A DNA stretch of 15,051 nucleotides from an uncultured Pseudoflavonifractor sp. (GCA_947575475.1 CANPNN010000018.1:1-15051), one strand, 5' to 3'. Shown: positions 1 to 7,352, counted from the first letter of the stretch. The notes: generated by a model from the letters alone, not told the origin. Made by a program: numbers and translations.

Positions 1-1061
1 ACCTCTTCGACCAGATCGGCGAGGTGATGAAGACCTCGGTGCTGACGGTGAACGGGCAGATGATCGGCGCGGCCGACGACTGGGAGGCTCTGGACGCCAT
101 GCTGGAGTCCATCAAGGCCCCCTATATCAATGAAAACACCGTTTCCTCCCGGTTCGTGGAGGATCTGACCGTCACCCGGGAGTACACCCCCACCGCCGCC
201 CTTCGGGACATTGGGGATATGGCGGCGGTCCTCACCTCCAACAGTATGGAGCAGGTGGATTACACCGTCCAGCCCGGGGATACCTTCTCCGGCATCGCCA
301 ACAGCCAGGGCATGACTATGAAGGAGCTGGAGGTCCTGAATCCCGATGTGGACATCAACCGCCTCCAGATCGGCGACGTGCTCACCATCAGTCAGGCCGT
401 GCCCTTCCTTTCGGTGGAGACCACCGACAACGTGACCTATGACGCCGCGGTGCCTTTTGAGGTGGAGGAGATCCCTGACAGCTCCATCTATCAGGGCTAC
501 ACCAAGATCCGGACCGCCGGCGTAGAGGGCTGGGCCACCTACAACGCCGATGTGACCTACGTCAACGGCGTGGAGCAGGAGCGGGTCATCAATTCCACCG
601 AAGTTCACTCTCAGCCGGTCACCCAGGTGGTGGCGGTGGGCACCAAGCCCCGGCCCAAGACCATGGCCACCGGTACGTTCGTCTGGCCCATTTACGGCCG
701 GGTCACCTCGGGCTACGGTTCCCGGTATATCTTTGGCTCCTACAGCTTCCACTCCGGCATCGATATCGCCGGGTCCTATGGGGCCTCCATCGTGGCCTCG
801 GACGGCGGCAAGGTCACCTTCGCCGGGACGGGGACAGGCGGCTTCTGGAGCTACGGCAACTACGTGGTCATCGACCACGAGAACGGACTTCAGACCATCT
901 ACGCCCACTGCTCCAGCCTGTGCGTCAGCGCCGGAGATCGGGTCTACCAGGGGCAGGTCATCGCCCGGGTGGGCTCTACGGGGCGCTCCACCGGCAACCA
1001 CTGCCACTTCCAGGTCAAGCAGAACGGCACCACGGTAAGCCCCTGGAATTATCTGCCTTAA
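1..1061 (+). CDS. M23 peptidoglycan metallopeptidase with LysM and G5 domains (5' end outside window)
   Basis: This is a secreted or surface cell-wall hydrolase that probably cuts peptidoglycan cross-bridges or stem peptides. The frame is open to the left edge of the window, so the GTG at 24 is probably internal and the signal peptide is missing. Counting residues from that GTG, a LysM domain (glycan binding) lies at about 79-123, a G5 domain at about 126-209, and an M23 (LytM/gluzincin-like) domain from about 219 to the end. The M23 zinc and catalytic residues are all visible: HSGID gives H243 and D247, YAH gives H295, and HCHF gives H326 and H328. The domain therefore looks active. The gene ends in a strong intrinsic terminator and is separate from darA. 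The exact substrate bond and any role in sporulation or division cannot be told from sequence. Family assignment is firm. Confidence 0.9.
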   Translation, partial: LFDQIGEVMKTSVLTVNGQMIGAADDWEALDAMLESIKAPYINENTVSSRFVEDLTVTREYTPTAALRDIGDMAAVLTSNSMEQVDYTVQPGDTFSGIANSQGMTMKELEVLNPDVDINRLQIGDVLTISQAVPFLSVETTDNVTYDAAVPFEVEEIPDSSIYQGYTKIRTAGVEGWATYNADVTYVNGVEQERVINSTEVHSQPVTQVVAVGTKPRPKTMATGTFVWPIYGRVTSGYGSRYIFGSYSFHSGIDIAGSYGASIVASDGGKVTFAGTGTGGFWSYGNYVVIDHENGLQTIYAHCSSLCVSAGDRVYQGQVIARVGSTGRSTGNHCHFQVKQNGTTVSPWNYLP

Positions 1062-1073
1062 ACGAAACGTGAG

Positions 1074-1111
1074 CCGGGACGGAAGGATCTCTTCCGTCCC
1101 GGTTTTCCTTT
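1074..1111 (+). terminator. Intrinsic terminator of the M23 peptidase gene
   Basis: A perfect 12-bp stem (arms 1074-1085 and 1091-1102, CCGGGACGGAAG with its complement) closes a 5-nt GATCT loop and is followed by TTTTCCTTT. It lies 12 nt after the stop codon. Confidence 0.92.
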
Positions 1112-1122
1112 CCTAAAAAAAG

Positions 1123-1154
1123 TTGTAGCCTAATCCCCGCTTTTGCGGTATAAT
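1123..1154 (+). promoter_or_regulatory. Probable sigma-A promoter of darA-holB-ricT
   Basis: A perfect TATAAT lies at 1149-1154, 38 nt before darA. The best upstream match is TTGTAG at 1123-1128, but the 20-nt spacer is long, so the -35 is uncertain. The preceding terminator makes a promoter here necessary if the operon is expressed independently. Confidence 0.5.
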
Positions 1155-1191
1155 AAAAGAGTGTATACCTGTTTGCCAGGAGGGATATCCC

Positions 1192-1515
1192 ATGAAACTT
1201 GTCCTTGCCATCATCAACCGGGACGATTCCCGGTCCGTCACCACGAACCTCACCAAAAAGGGGTTCTCCTCCACCTGCCTTGCCACCACCGGCGGCTTTC
1301 TTATGGCGGGGAATGTCACTATCATGGTGGGGGTGGATGAGGAGAAAGTCCAGGCGGTCATTGACGTGATCAAGGAGTTCTCCCACGCCCGGAAGCAGAT
1401 GATCCCCACCACCGCCGAGGTGGGTTACGGCTACTACCCCGCCATGCCGGTGGAGGTCACCGTGGGAGGCGCCACCATCTTTGTGGTGGACATCGAGCGC
1501 TTTGAGCGGGTCTGA
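1192..1515 (+). CDS. darA: Cyclic-di-AMP receptor DarA/PstA (DUF970, YaaQ family)
   Basis: This is a PII-like cytosolic trimer that binds c-di-AMP; its downstream targets are still poorly known. At 107 residues it has the normal family length. The family signature is clear: TxLATTGGFLxAGN occupies residues 28-41, the central GYGYYP region is present, and VEVTVGGATIFVV precedes the C-terminus. The loop before GYGYYP is a few residues shorter than in Bacillus DarA. Residue 26 is Ser where Bacillus-type proteins that I recall have Arg (…FRATKLATTGG…). The ATG at 1192 is supported by AGGAGGG at 1178-1184, 7 nt upstream. holB follows after 3 nt. In Bacillus subtilis yaaQ lies in tmk-yaaQ-yaaR-holB-yaaT. 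The same neighbourhood is kept here, without yaaR or tmk next to darA. Confidence 0.93.
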   Translation: MKLVLAIINRDDSRSVTTNLTKKGFSSTCLATTGGFLMAGNVTIMVGVDEEKVQAVIDVIKEFSHARKQMIPTTAEVGYGYYPAMPVEVTVGGATIFVVDIERFERV

Positions 1516-1518
1516 GGG

Positions 1519-2508
1519 ATGAGACTGGACGCGCTGGCGGGCAACGCCGCCCTGAAGGAACAGCTCTCCGCCCAGGAGAAAGGACGGGGGCTGAGCCACG
1601 CCTATCTCATCAGCGGCCCCGCCGGTTCGGGGAAGCGGACCCTGGCACGGCTCCTTGCCGCCGCCATGGTCTGCACCGGTGCGGGGGAAAAGCCCTGCGG
1701 GGGCTGCGCGGCCTGCAGGAAGGTCTTTGGGGGCATCCACCCCGATGTGATCCAGGTGGGCGCCGACGGCAAGGATATCTCCGTGGGACAGGCCCGTGAG
1801 GCCCGCTCCGACGCCTATATCCGCCCCAACGAGGGGGAGCGGAAGGTCTATCTCTTCCACAACGCCCAAGATATGACGCCAGCCGCCCAAAACGCCCTTC
1901 TGAAGCTGCTGGAGGAGGGACCGGCCTACGCCGCCTTTCTCCTTTTAGCCGAAAATCCGGGCTCGGTCCTTACCACCATCCGTTCCCGGTGCGAGGGGGC
2001 GGCTCTGACCCCCGTCACGGCGGCGGAGGCGGAGTATGAACTGGCCCGCCGATTCCCCCAGATCCCCAGAGAGCGGCGCCACGCCGCCGCCCGGCGGTGC
2101 GGGGGGCTTTTGGGCCAGGCGGTGGCCGAGCTGGAGGGGCAGGAGGCGGACGATCCGGTCCGGGGGGAGGCCTCCCGATTCCTGGAGCTGCTGGCCCAAG
2201 GGAACGAATTGGACTTTGCCGTGTGGTGCGTGGAGCAGGAAAAACGGGAGCGGGGAGAGCTGGTCCTTTTGCTGGAACGGTCTCTGGCCCTGCTCCGGGA
2301 TGCGCTTGCCCTGCAGCGGGGCGGGGACGCCCTGAGCGCCGCTCCCCAGGAGCTGTCCGCCGTCCAAAAAGCGGCGGGCCTGGCCCCCGGACGGCTCCTG
2401 CACACGGCGGAACTGTTGGAAAAACTGAGGAAGGACGCGGCCTTCAACGTGAACGCGGGACAGCTCTGTGGGGCGTTGGCGGCGGGCGTCAATGGAGGGT
2501 CACTATGA
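1519..2508 (+). CDS. holB: DNA polymerase III delta' subunit (clamp loader)
   Basis: HolB is a AAA+ clamp-loader subunit that works with tau/gamma and delta to load the DnaN ring on primed DNA. Its 329 residues match the family. A Walker A-like GPAGSGKRT lies at residues 33-41. The four-Cys zinc site is C52, C60, C63 and C66. ALLKLLEEGP spans 126-135, and the SRC (sensor 1/arginine finger) motif is at 156-158. The C-terminal collar region is weakly conserved, as is usual. It starts 3 nt after the darA stop with TGAGGG as a modest ribosome site, and its stop overlaps the ricT start by ATGA, which points to translational coupling. A paralogue such as DnaX is unlikely given the length and the lack of the DnaX C-terminal domains. 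Confidence 0.93.
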   Translation: MRLDALAGNAALKEQLSAQEKGRGLSHAYLISGPAGSGKRTLARLLAAAMVCTGAGEKPCGGCAACRKVFGGIHPDVIQVGADGKDISVGQAREARSDAYIRPNEGERKVYLFHNAQDMTPAAQNALLKLLEEGPAYAAFLLLAENPGSVLTTIRSRCEGAALTPVTAAEAEYELARRFPQIPRERRHAAARRCGGLLGQAVAELEGQEADDPVRGEASRFLELLAQGNELDFAVWCVEQEKRERGELVLLLERSLALLRDALALQRGGDALSAAPQELSAVQKAAGLAPGRLLHTAELLEKLRKDAAFNVNAGQLCGALAAGVNGGSL

Positions 2509-3629
2509 CAGAGATCATCGCAGTACGCTTCAAAAATGGCGGAAAGGAATACTATTTTGATCCCAAGGGCATGACGGTTCAGGCCGGGGATCAGGTGATC
2601 ATCGAGACCGCCAAGGGCCCTGAGTTCGGCGTGTGCTGCCGGGGCAATGTCTTGGTGGAGGACGACCAGGTGGTCCAGCCCCTGCGCCCGCTGCTGCGGC
2701 TGGCCACCGACAAGGATCTTGCCAGCCTGCAGCGCAACCGGGAGCGGGAAAAAGAGGCCATGCAGGTCTGTCAGGAGAAGGTCGAGGAGCACAAGCTGGA
2801 TATGGGGCTTGTGCGCTGCGAGAGCTCCTTTGACGGAAACAAGCTGCTGTTTTTCTTTACCAGCGAGGGCCGGGTGGATTTCCGGGCCCTGGTGAAGGAT
2901 CTGGCCACCACCCTCCACTGCCGTATCGAACTGCGGCAGATCGGGGTCCGGGATGAGTCCAAGCTGCTGGGCGGGCTGGGCATCTGCGGACGGCCTTATT
3001 GCTGCAACGCTTTTTTGGACCAGTTCCACCCTGTCAGCATCAAGATGGCCAAGACCCAGGGCCTGTCCCTGAACCCGGCCAAGATCTCCGGGGCCTGCGG
3101 ACGGCTCATGTGTTGTCTGAAGTATGAGCAGGAGGCCTATGAGGACGCGGTGAAGCGGCTTCCCAAAAAGGACTCCTTTGTGGAGGCCCCCGACGGGGTG
3201 GGGAGCATCACCGACGTGGACCTTCTCAAGGAGAGGGTCAAGGTCCGGCTGGAAAACGCCCCCGATACGCCTCAGTTTTACTCCGGGGAGGAGATCCGGG
3301 TGGTCCGCAGCGGCAAGGGACCCCGGCCCGAGGGCTATGAGGCCCCGCCCCAGGTGGAGCTGGAAAAGCTGCGGAAGGTGACGCCCCGCCTGATCCAGAG
3401 CGAGCCCAGGGAGAGCGGCGGGCGGACCGAGCAGGCCCCGGCCCGGACCGAGGGCGGGGAGCGGAGGTCTGCCTCCCGCAGAGGCTCCGCCCGGCCCAAA
3501 CAGGAGCCTGGAGCCGGCAGGGAGGCCAAGGCCGCCGGAGCACAGACCGACAAGGCCCCCGAGGGCCAGGCAGGCCGTTCCCGGAACCACCGCCGCCGGC
3601 ACCGGGGCGGGGGAAAAGCCAAGGGATGA
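2505..3629 (+). CDS. ricT: RicT/YaaT, PSP1-domain regulator of RNA processing
   Basis: In Bacillus, RicT works with RicA and RicF in an Fe-S complex that helps RNase Y mature mRNAs and supports sporulation, competence and biofilm control. This protein has 374 residues. The PSP1 core contains ICGRPYCC and ACGRLMCC. Cysteines C161, C166, C167, C198 and C203 fall at the same positions as the Fe-S ligands I recall for B. subtilis RicT. The ATG at 2505 overlaps the holB stop (ATGA) and has GGAGGG at 2494-2499; the frame is open further upstream, but that part lies inside holB and does not look like RicT. From about residue 290 there is an added low-complexity tail rich in Arg, Gly, Glu, Ala and Pro, ending in RRRHRGGGKAKG. 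Bacillus YaaT, about 275 residues, lacks it. No ricA or ricF lies in this window. Confidence 0.93.
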   Translation: MTEIIAVRFKNGGKEYYFDPKGMTVQAGDQVIIETAKGPEFGVCCRGNVLVEDDQVVQPLRPLLRLATDKDLASLQRNREREKEAMQVCQEKVEEHKLDMGLVRCESSFDGNKLLFFFTSEGRVDFRALVKDLATTLHCRIELRQIGVRDESKLLGGLGICGRPYCCNAFLDQFHPVSIKMAKTQGLSLNPAKISGACGRLMCCLKYEQEAYEDAVKRLPKKDSFVEAPDGVGSITDVDLLKERVKVRLENAPDTPQFYSGEEIRVVRSGKGPRPEGYEAPPQVELEKLRKVTPRLIQSEPRESGGRTEQAPARTEGGERRSASRRGSARPKQEPGAGREAKAAGAQTDKAPEGQAGRSRNHRRRHRGGGKAKG

Positions 3630-3656
3630 CGCCTCCCCTCCCACTACAGGAAACCG

Positions 3657-3692
3657 GACACCCGCTGAAATTTTCGGCGGGTGTCGCTTTTT
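3657..3692 (+). terminator. Intrinsic terminator of darA-holB-ricT
   Basis: Arms GACACCCGC (3657-3665) and GCGGGTGTC (3677-3685) form 9 bp. The inner GAAA/TTTC bases can extend the stem, and GCTTTTTG follows. It lies 28 nt after the ricT stop. Confidence 0.85.
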
Positions 3693-3797
3693 GAGAGGGG
3701 CGGGGTCCCCCTTTGCCCGCAGGGGACGCCTTGCGGCGGACTTTGGGCCGCGGGGGCGGTTTGCCTTGTCTTTTCCCCTTTCCTTTCTTCTGTTTTG

Positions 3798-3823
3798 TGG
3801 TATACTATGACAAACAAAGGAGG
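3798..3823 (+). promoter_or_regulatory. Extended -10 promoter and strong ribosome site of the AI-2E family gene
   Basis: TGGTATACT at 3798-3806 is an extended -10 element with no good -35 at 17 nt. AAAGGAGG at 3816-3823 is a near-perfect Shine-Dalgarno 7 nt before ATG 3831. The two together fix the start at 3831 rather than the in-frame GTG at 3681, which lies inside the preceding terminator. If the -10 is correct, the transcript has a very short 5' leader. Confidence 0.65.
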
Positions 3824-3830
3824 TACCCCT

Positions 3831-5015
3831 ATGAAAGAGCTTTCCTGGCGGGACCGGGGGCGGCTGTGGCTTCGGATCGGGCTGCGGCTTTTGCTTTGGT
3901 GCGCCGGTATCTGGGCCGCCGTCCGTCTGGGACCGCCCCTGGTGTCCCTGTTTGCCCCCTTTTTGCTGGCCTTTTTTGTGGCCTGGGGCCTCTCCCCGCT
4001 GATCCGGTGGCTCCACAGGCGGCTCCGCCTGCCCCGGACCGTGGCCGTTTTGGGGCTTTTGACCCTGGTTTTTGTGGCCTTGGGCGCGCTGGTGTGGGCG
4101 TTGGTCGCCGCCGCCGCGGGAGAGATCGCCGCATTGGCCTTGAACTGGGAGGGGCTGGTGGCCTCCCTTCAGGTCCTGGTGGAGGATCTGGGCGGACGGT
4201 TCTCCCGGGGGATCGCCCTGCTGCCCGCCTCCCTTCAAAACGCCGTGGACACCCTGACCGGCCAATTTTTCGAGTGGCTGGAGACCGTGATCCCCCGGTT
4301 CCTCTCCGCCGGGATGGACTATGCCGCCAATGTGGCCCGGGCGCTGCCCTCCTTCGCCGTGGCCTCGGTGGTGTTTGTCATGGCGGCCTATTTTCTCTCT
4401 GTGGACTTTCCCCGGCTCCGCGCCGGCCTGGTGGACAAGCTCCCCCAGGGGGCCCGGTTTTTCTGTTCTCAGGTAAAGCGGGCGGCCTCGGCGGGATTTG
4501 GCGGGTATATCCGCTCCCAGCTCATTTTGACGGTGGGGGTGTTCTTTATCCTGCTGGGGGGCTTTCTGTTGGTCCGGCAGCCCTATTTCCTGCTGCTGGC
4601 TCTGGCCCTGGCGGTGCTGGATTTTATCCCCATCATCGGTTCGGGGACGGTGATGGTCCCCTGGGCGGCGGTGGACGTGGTGCTGGGGGATTACCGCCAC
4701 GCCCTGGGACTTATGGCGGTGTGGGGGCTGGTGGCCCTCTTCCGCCGGGTGGCGGAGCCTAAGATCCTGGGCGACCAGATGGGACTGCCGCCCCTGCTCT
4801 CCCTGGCCAGCGTGTACGTGGGCATGAAGGTGGCGGGGGTAGCCGGAATGATTTTGGGGCCTGTGCTGTGCCTGGTGGTCCTGAACCTGTGCCGGGCCGG
4901 GATTCTGGACCGGACGCTCAGGGATCTGCGGCTGGCGGGGAGCGATCTTTCCGCCATTTTGTACGGCGGGGGAACGGAGGAGTTGGAGTCGGAAAAAAAG
5001 GATCCGGATCTTTAG
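3831..5015 (+). CDS. AI-2E family membrane protein, YtvI-like
   Basis: This is a polytopic membrane protein of the AI-2E (UPF0118) family, 394 residues, with about seven to eight hydrophobic segments. Two lie near the N-terminus (about 15-65), one at about 70-95, and a cluster fills about 180-380. The family's signature segments are visible: DFIPIIGSG from residue 264, and EPKILGDQMGLPPL from about 309, followed by a Gly-rich helix ending in GPV. The pattern resembles the sporulation protein YtvI, and the family also includes permeases proposed to export autoinducer-2 or other solutes, so no substrate is assigned. It stands alone between two intergenic regions with its own promoter and ribosome site. 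The C-terminus is charged and cytoplasmic. Family call is strong; YtvI orthology is a guess. Confidence 0.85.
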   Translation: MKELSWRDRGRLWLRIGLRLLLWCAGIWAAVRLGPPLVSLFAPFLLAFFVAWGLSPLIRWLHRRLRLPRTVAVLGLLTLVFVALGALVWALVAAAAGEIAALALNWEGLVASLQVLVEDLGGRFSRGIALLPASLQNAVDTLTGQFFEWLETVIPRFLSAGMDYAANVARALPSFAVASVVFVMAAYFLSVDFPRLRAGLVDKLPQGARFFCSQVKRAASAGFGGYIRSQLILTVGVFFILLGGFLLVRQPYFLLLALALAVLDFIPIIGSGTVMVPWAAVDVVLGDYRHALGLMAVWGLVALFRRVAEPKILGDQMGLPPLLSLASVYVGMKVAGVAGMILGPVLCLVVLNLCRAGILDRTLRDLRLAGSDLSAILYGGGTEELESEKKDPDL

Positions 5016-5096
5016 GCTTTGGGTAAAAATTCAAAAAACTCCCGATTTTTCTTCATGCTTTAGACACAATTCCGGGGTATCCTATGTTCTGTCCCC

Positions 5097-5158
5097 AAGG
5101 AGAATCCATGCAGCAAAGGAGCAAAATATCATGTACTATAACGACTATAACCGTTTGA
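5097..5158 (+). promoter_or_regulatory. Leader of htrA with a possible 16-codon upstream ORF
   Basis: AAGGAG (5097-5102) lies 5 nt before ATG 5108. That ATG opens a short frame encoding MQQRSKISCTITTITV and stopping at 5158. It overlaps the htrA start (ATG 5131) in another frame, and htrA's own AAAGGAG (5115-5121) lies inside it. It could couple or dampen htrA translation, or be chance. The rest of the 115-nt gap (5016-5130) shows no clear terminator or consensus promoter; TATCCT at 5078 is only a weak -10. Confidence 0.35.
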
Positions 5159-6450
5159 ACGAACAACCTGAGGAGCCCATGGTCATCCCCGCCCCTGCGC
5201 CGGACAGCCCGGGACCCGCGCCCCGGAAAAAAAGGACCGGGCTGAAGATCACGGCTCTGTGCCTTGTCTGCGCCCTGCTGGGCGGGTTGGCCGGCGGGGC
5301 GGCGGTCCGGTTTATCCCCGGACTGGGAGAAAATACCGTTCTCTACGAGGGCCACGCCCCGGTGGCGGTGACCATGTCCAGCGTCACCAGCGACCAGCCT
5401 ATGACAGGCGCCCAGGTCTACGCCGCCAATGTGGGTTCCTCGGTGGGTATCACCACCGAGCTGGTCACTACCAACTTCTGGGGGCAGACGGTGCGGGGCG
5501 CCGCCGCCGGGTCGGGGTTTGTGGTCACCCATGACGGCTACATCCTCACCAACTACCACGTGATCGATGGGGCCTCCTCCATTCGGGTGGCCTTCGCTGA
5601 CGGCACCAGCTACCCTGCCACCCTGGTGGGGGGCGAGGAGCCCAACGATATCGCCGTTTTGAAGATCGAGGCGGAGGGCCTTACCCCCGTGGTGCTGGGG
5701 GATTCGGACAACCTGGTGGTGGGGGAGCAGGTCTGCGCCATCGGCAACCCCTTAGGCGAGCTTACGTTTACCTTTACCTCCGGCTATGTTTCCGCCAAAG
5801 ACCGGTCCATCACCATGGAGAGCGGCGAGGTCATGAATATGCTCCAGACCGACACCGCCATCAATTCGGGGAACTCCGGCGGGCCGCTGTTCAATATGTA
5901 CGGGCAGGTCATCGGCATCACCACCGCCAAGTACTCCTCCAGCTCTTCCTCCTCCGCCAGTGTGGAGGGCATCGGCTTTGCTATCCCCATCAACGATGTG
6001 AAGGACATGGTGAAGGATATCATGGAGAAGGGCTATGTCTCGGGTAAGCCCAACGTGGGTATCATCATGAACGACGTACCCGCCGACGCCCAGCGCTACG
6101 GCATCCCCGCCGGGGCTTCGGTGGCGGCGGTGCTAGAGGGGGCCTGCGGCGACAAGGCGGGGCTTCAGGTAGGGGATATCATCACCGCCGTGGGCGATAC
6201 CCCTGTCACCTCCTCCAAGCAGCTGTCCTCCCTGGTCAAGGAATATAAGGCCGGGGACACGGTGAGCTTCACGGTCTACCGGGACGGGCAGAACCAGACC
6301 CTGTCCATCACTTTGGACGAGAACGACACGGAGCGGGCCCAAGCGGTGGAGGAGCTTTACCGCAGCTATCAGGAGAGCCAGCAGCAGTCCCAACAGCAGC
6401 AACCCCAGCAAGGATACTCCTGGCCCTTCGGCGGGCTGTTCGGATGGTAA
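5131..6450 (+). CDS. htrA: Membrane-anchored HtrA/DegP-type serine protease with PDZ domain
   Basis: HtrA proteases degrade or refold misfolded exported proteins at the outer face of the membrane. The 439 residues comprise a short cytoplasmic head rich in Pro, one transmembrane anchor at about 37-61, a trypsin-like domain to about 300, one PDZ domain at about 305-395, and a Gln-rich tail ending in WPFGGLFGW. The catalytic triad is complete: H143 in NYHVID, D173 in NDIAVLKI and S249 in GNSGGPL. A run of seven serines follows at about 272-278, in a surface loop. The start at 5131 has AAAGGAG 9 nt upstream. The gene is monocistronic and converges on jag, with a double hairpin terminator between them. 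Bacillus has several paralogues (HtrA, HtrB, HtrC/YyxA), so the symbol denotes the family only. Confidence 0.93.
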   Translation: MYYNDYNRLNEQPEEPMVIPAPAPDSPGPAPRKKRTGLKITALCLVCALLGGLAGGAAVRFIPGLGENTVLYEGHAPVAVTMSSVTSDQPMTGAQVYAANVGSSVGITTELVTTNFWGQTVRGAAAGSGFVVTHDGYILTNYHVIDGASSIRVAFADGTSYPATLVGGEEPNDIAVLKIEAEGLTPVVLGDSDNLVVGEQVCAIGNPLGELTFTFTSGYVSAKDRSITMESGEVMNMLQTDTAINSGNSGGPLFNMYGQVIGITTAKYSSSSSSSASVEGIGFAIPINDVKDMVKDIMEKGYVSGKPNVGIIMNDVPADAQRYGIPAGASVAAVLEGACGDKAGLQVGDIITAVGDTPVTSSKQLSSLVKEYKAGDTVSFTVYRDGQNQTLSITLDENDTERAQAVEELYRSYQESQQQSQQQQPQQGYSWPFGGLFGW

Positions 6451-6470
6451 GCGGAAGTAAATGAAACGGG

Positions 6471-6517
6471 AAAAAGCCGGGCGACGTTGTACAAAGCACA
6501 ACGCCGCCCGGCTTTCT
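6471..6517. terminator. Bidirectional terminator hairpin, mainly for htrA
   Basis: Arms 6476-6490 and 6498-6512 (GCCGGGCG + A + CGTTGT and complement, one A/C mismatch) close a 7-nt loop. AAAAA precedes it and TTTCTTTG follows, so it can work on both strands. Confidence 0.85.
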
Positions 6518-6526
6518 TTGCTCCCG

Positions 6527-6572
6527 TAAAAAGACCCCACGGTCCCAGAGGGGGATCGTGGGGTCGCTTTTT
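6527..6572. terminator. Second bidirectional terminator hairpin, mainly for the jag operon
   Basis: Arms 6533-6546 and 6552-6565 (GACCCCACG core, then a weaker GTCCC/GGGAT extension) close a 5-nt loop. AAAAA lies on the left and GCTTTTTC on the right. On the minus strand it lies 16 nt after the jag stop and is followed by TTTTTAC. Confidence 0.87.
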
Positions 6573-6581
6573 CACTTTTCT

Positions 6582-7352
6582 TTACTGGTTTTCTCCGGGG
6601 GTGTAGGCCACCACGGTACGGCGATTGGGTTCGGCGCCGATGGAATAGGTGGTCACCTCGGGATAGTCCTGAAGGGCGGTGTGGATCACATGGCGCTCAT
6701 AGGCGTTCATGGGCTCCAGAGTCACGTTCCGGCGGAAACGGACCGCCTTTTCCGCCGTGCGGCGGGCCATGCGCTCCAAAGACTCCTCCCGCTTGGAGCG
6801 GTAGCCTTCCGCGTCGATGCGGACCCGGACCCGGTGGGCAAGGCCCTTGTTGACGGCGTAGCCTGTGAGCTGCTGGATGGCGTCCAGGGTCTCCCCACGG
6901 CGGCCAATGACCGCTCCCAGGTCCTGGCCCACCAGCTCCACCAGGTAATTGCCCTCGGCGTCCACGCTGATCTGGGGGACGGCGTTGACCTCCATCTGGG
7001 CCAGCAGCCCGGACAGGAAGGCGGTGATCCGCTGGGAAATATCATCGTTGGCGGCGGTGGCGGCGGTCACGGTCTTTTCGATCAGCTTTTCCACCGGCTC
7101 CTCCTCCACTGCGGGGGTCTCCTCCACCACAGGCTCCGCCGCGGCGGCAGAGGGTTGACTGGCGGGGGCCTCGTCGGGGGCCTCGTAGCTTACCCGGACC
7201 TTGGCCGGGGTGCCGCCGATGCCCAGAAAGCCGGGCTTGGCCAGCTCCAGTACCTCTACCGACACGTCCTCACGGGCAAGGCCCAACTGGTCCAGGGCCG
7301 CGGCAATGGCGGCGTCCTCGGTTTTCCCGGTACACTCTATATATTTCTGCAT
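6582..7352 (-). CDS. jag: Jag/KhpB (EloR) RNA-binding protein
   Basis: Jag/KhpB is an RNA-binding protein that, with KhpA, affects cell elongation and division in streptococci; in Bacillus it is the SpoIIIJ-associated protein encoded beside yidC. This protein has 256 residues from ATG 7352. A Jag_N domain fills about 1-52 with KPGFLGIGG at 39-47. A Glu/Ala/Pro-rich linker covers about 57-90. A KH domain follows with GxxG as GRRG at 150-153, then an R3H domain with R220 and H224 (RHVIH). I chose 7352 over the ATG at 7358 because AAGGAG (minus strand, 7367-7362) is 9 nt from the former and only 3 nt from the latter. It is the last gene of the rpmH-rnpA-yidD-yidC-jag operon. Confidence 0.93.
   Translation of the reverse strand: MQKYIECTGKTEDAAIAAALDQLGLAREDVSVEVLELAKPGFLGIGGTPAKVRVSYEAPDEAPASQPSAAAAEPVVEETPAVEEEPVEKLIEKTVTAATAANDDISQRITAFLSGLLAQMEVNAVPQISVDAEGNYLVELVGQDLGAVIGRRGETLDAIQQLTGYAVNKGLAHRVRVRIDAEGYRSKREESLERMARRTAEKAVRFRRNVTLEPMNAYERHVIHTALQDYPEVTTYSIGAEPNRRTVVAYTPGENQ

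Noticed and set aside
1015..1890. 291-codon minus-strand frame over the M23 end, darA and holB
   Set aside because: Antisense to DarA and HolB and crosses the perfect terminator at 1074-1102; low-complexity shadow translation.
2097..2504. In-frame 5' extension of ricT inside holB
   Set aside because: The extension overlaps holB out of frame, lacks a ribosome site, and homologues begin at the ATG at 2505.
3415..3610. Possible frameshift at the end of ricT producing the odd tail
   Set aside because: The frame is continuous with a normal stop followed by a terminator, and no other frame restores a family-like C-terminus.
3681..3830. In-frame 5' extension of the AI-2E gene from GTG 3681
   Set aside because: It starts inside the ricT terminator and precedes the extended -10 and the strong Shine-Dalgarno for ATG 3831.
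1926..4700. 924-codon minus-strand open frame across holB, ricT and the AI-2E gene
   Set aside because: It lies antisense to three clear genes and spans their intergenic region and a terminator. Its composition (Gly, Pro, Gln, His, Arg) is that of a GC-rich shadow frame, and it has no recognisable domain.
5931..5970. Serine-codon run in htrA as a phase-variable microsatellite
   Set aside because: The run mixes TCC, AGC and TCT codons rather than a pure repeat, so slippage is unlikely.
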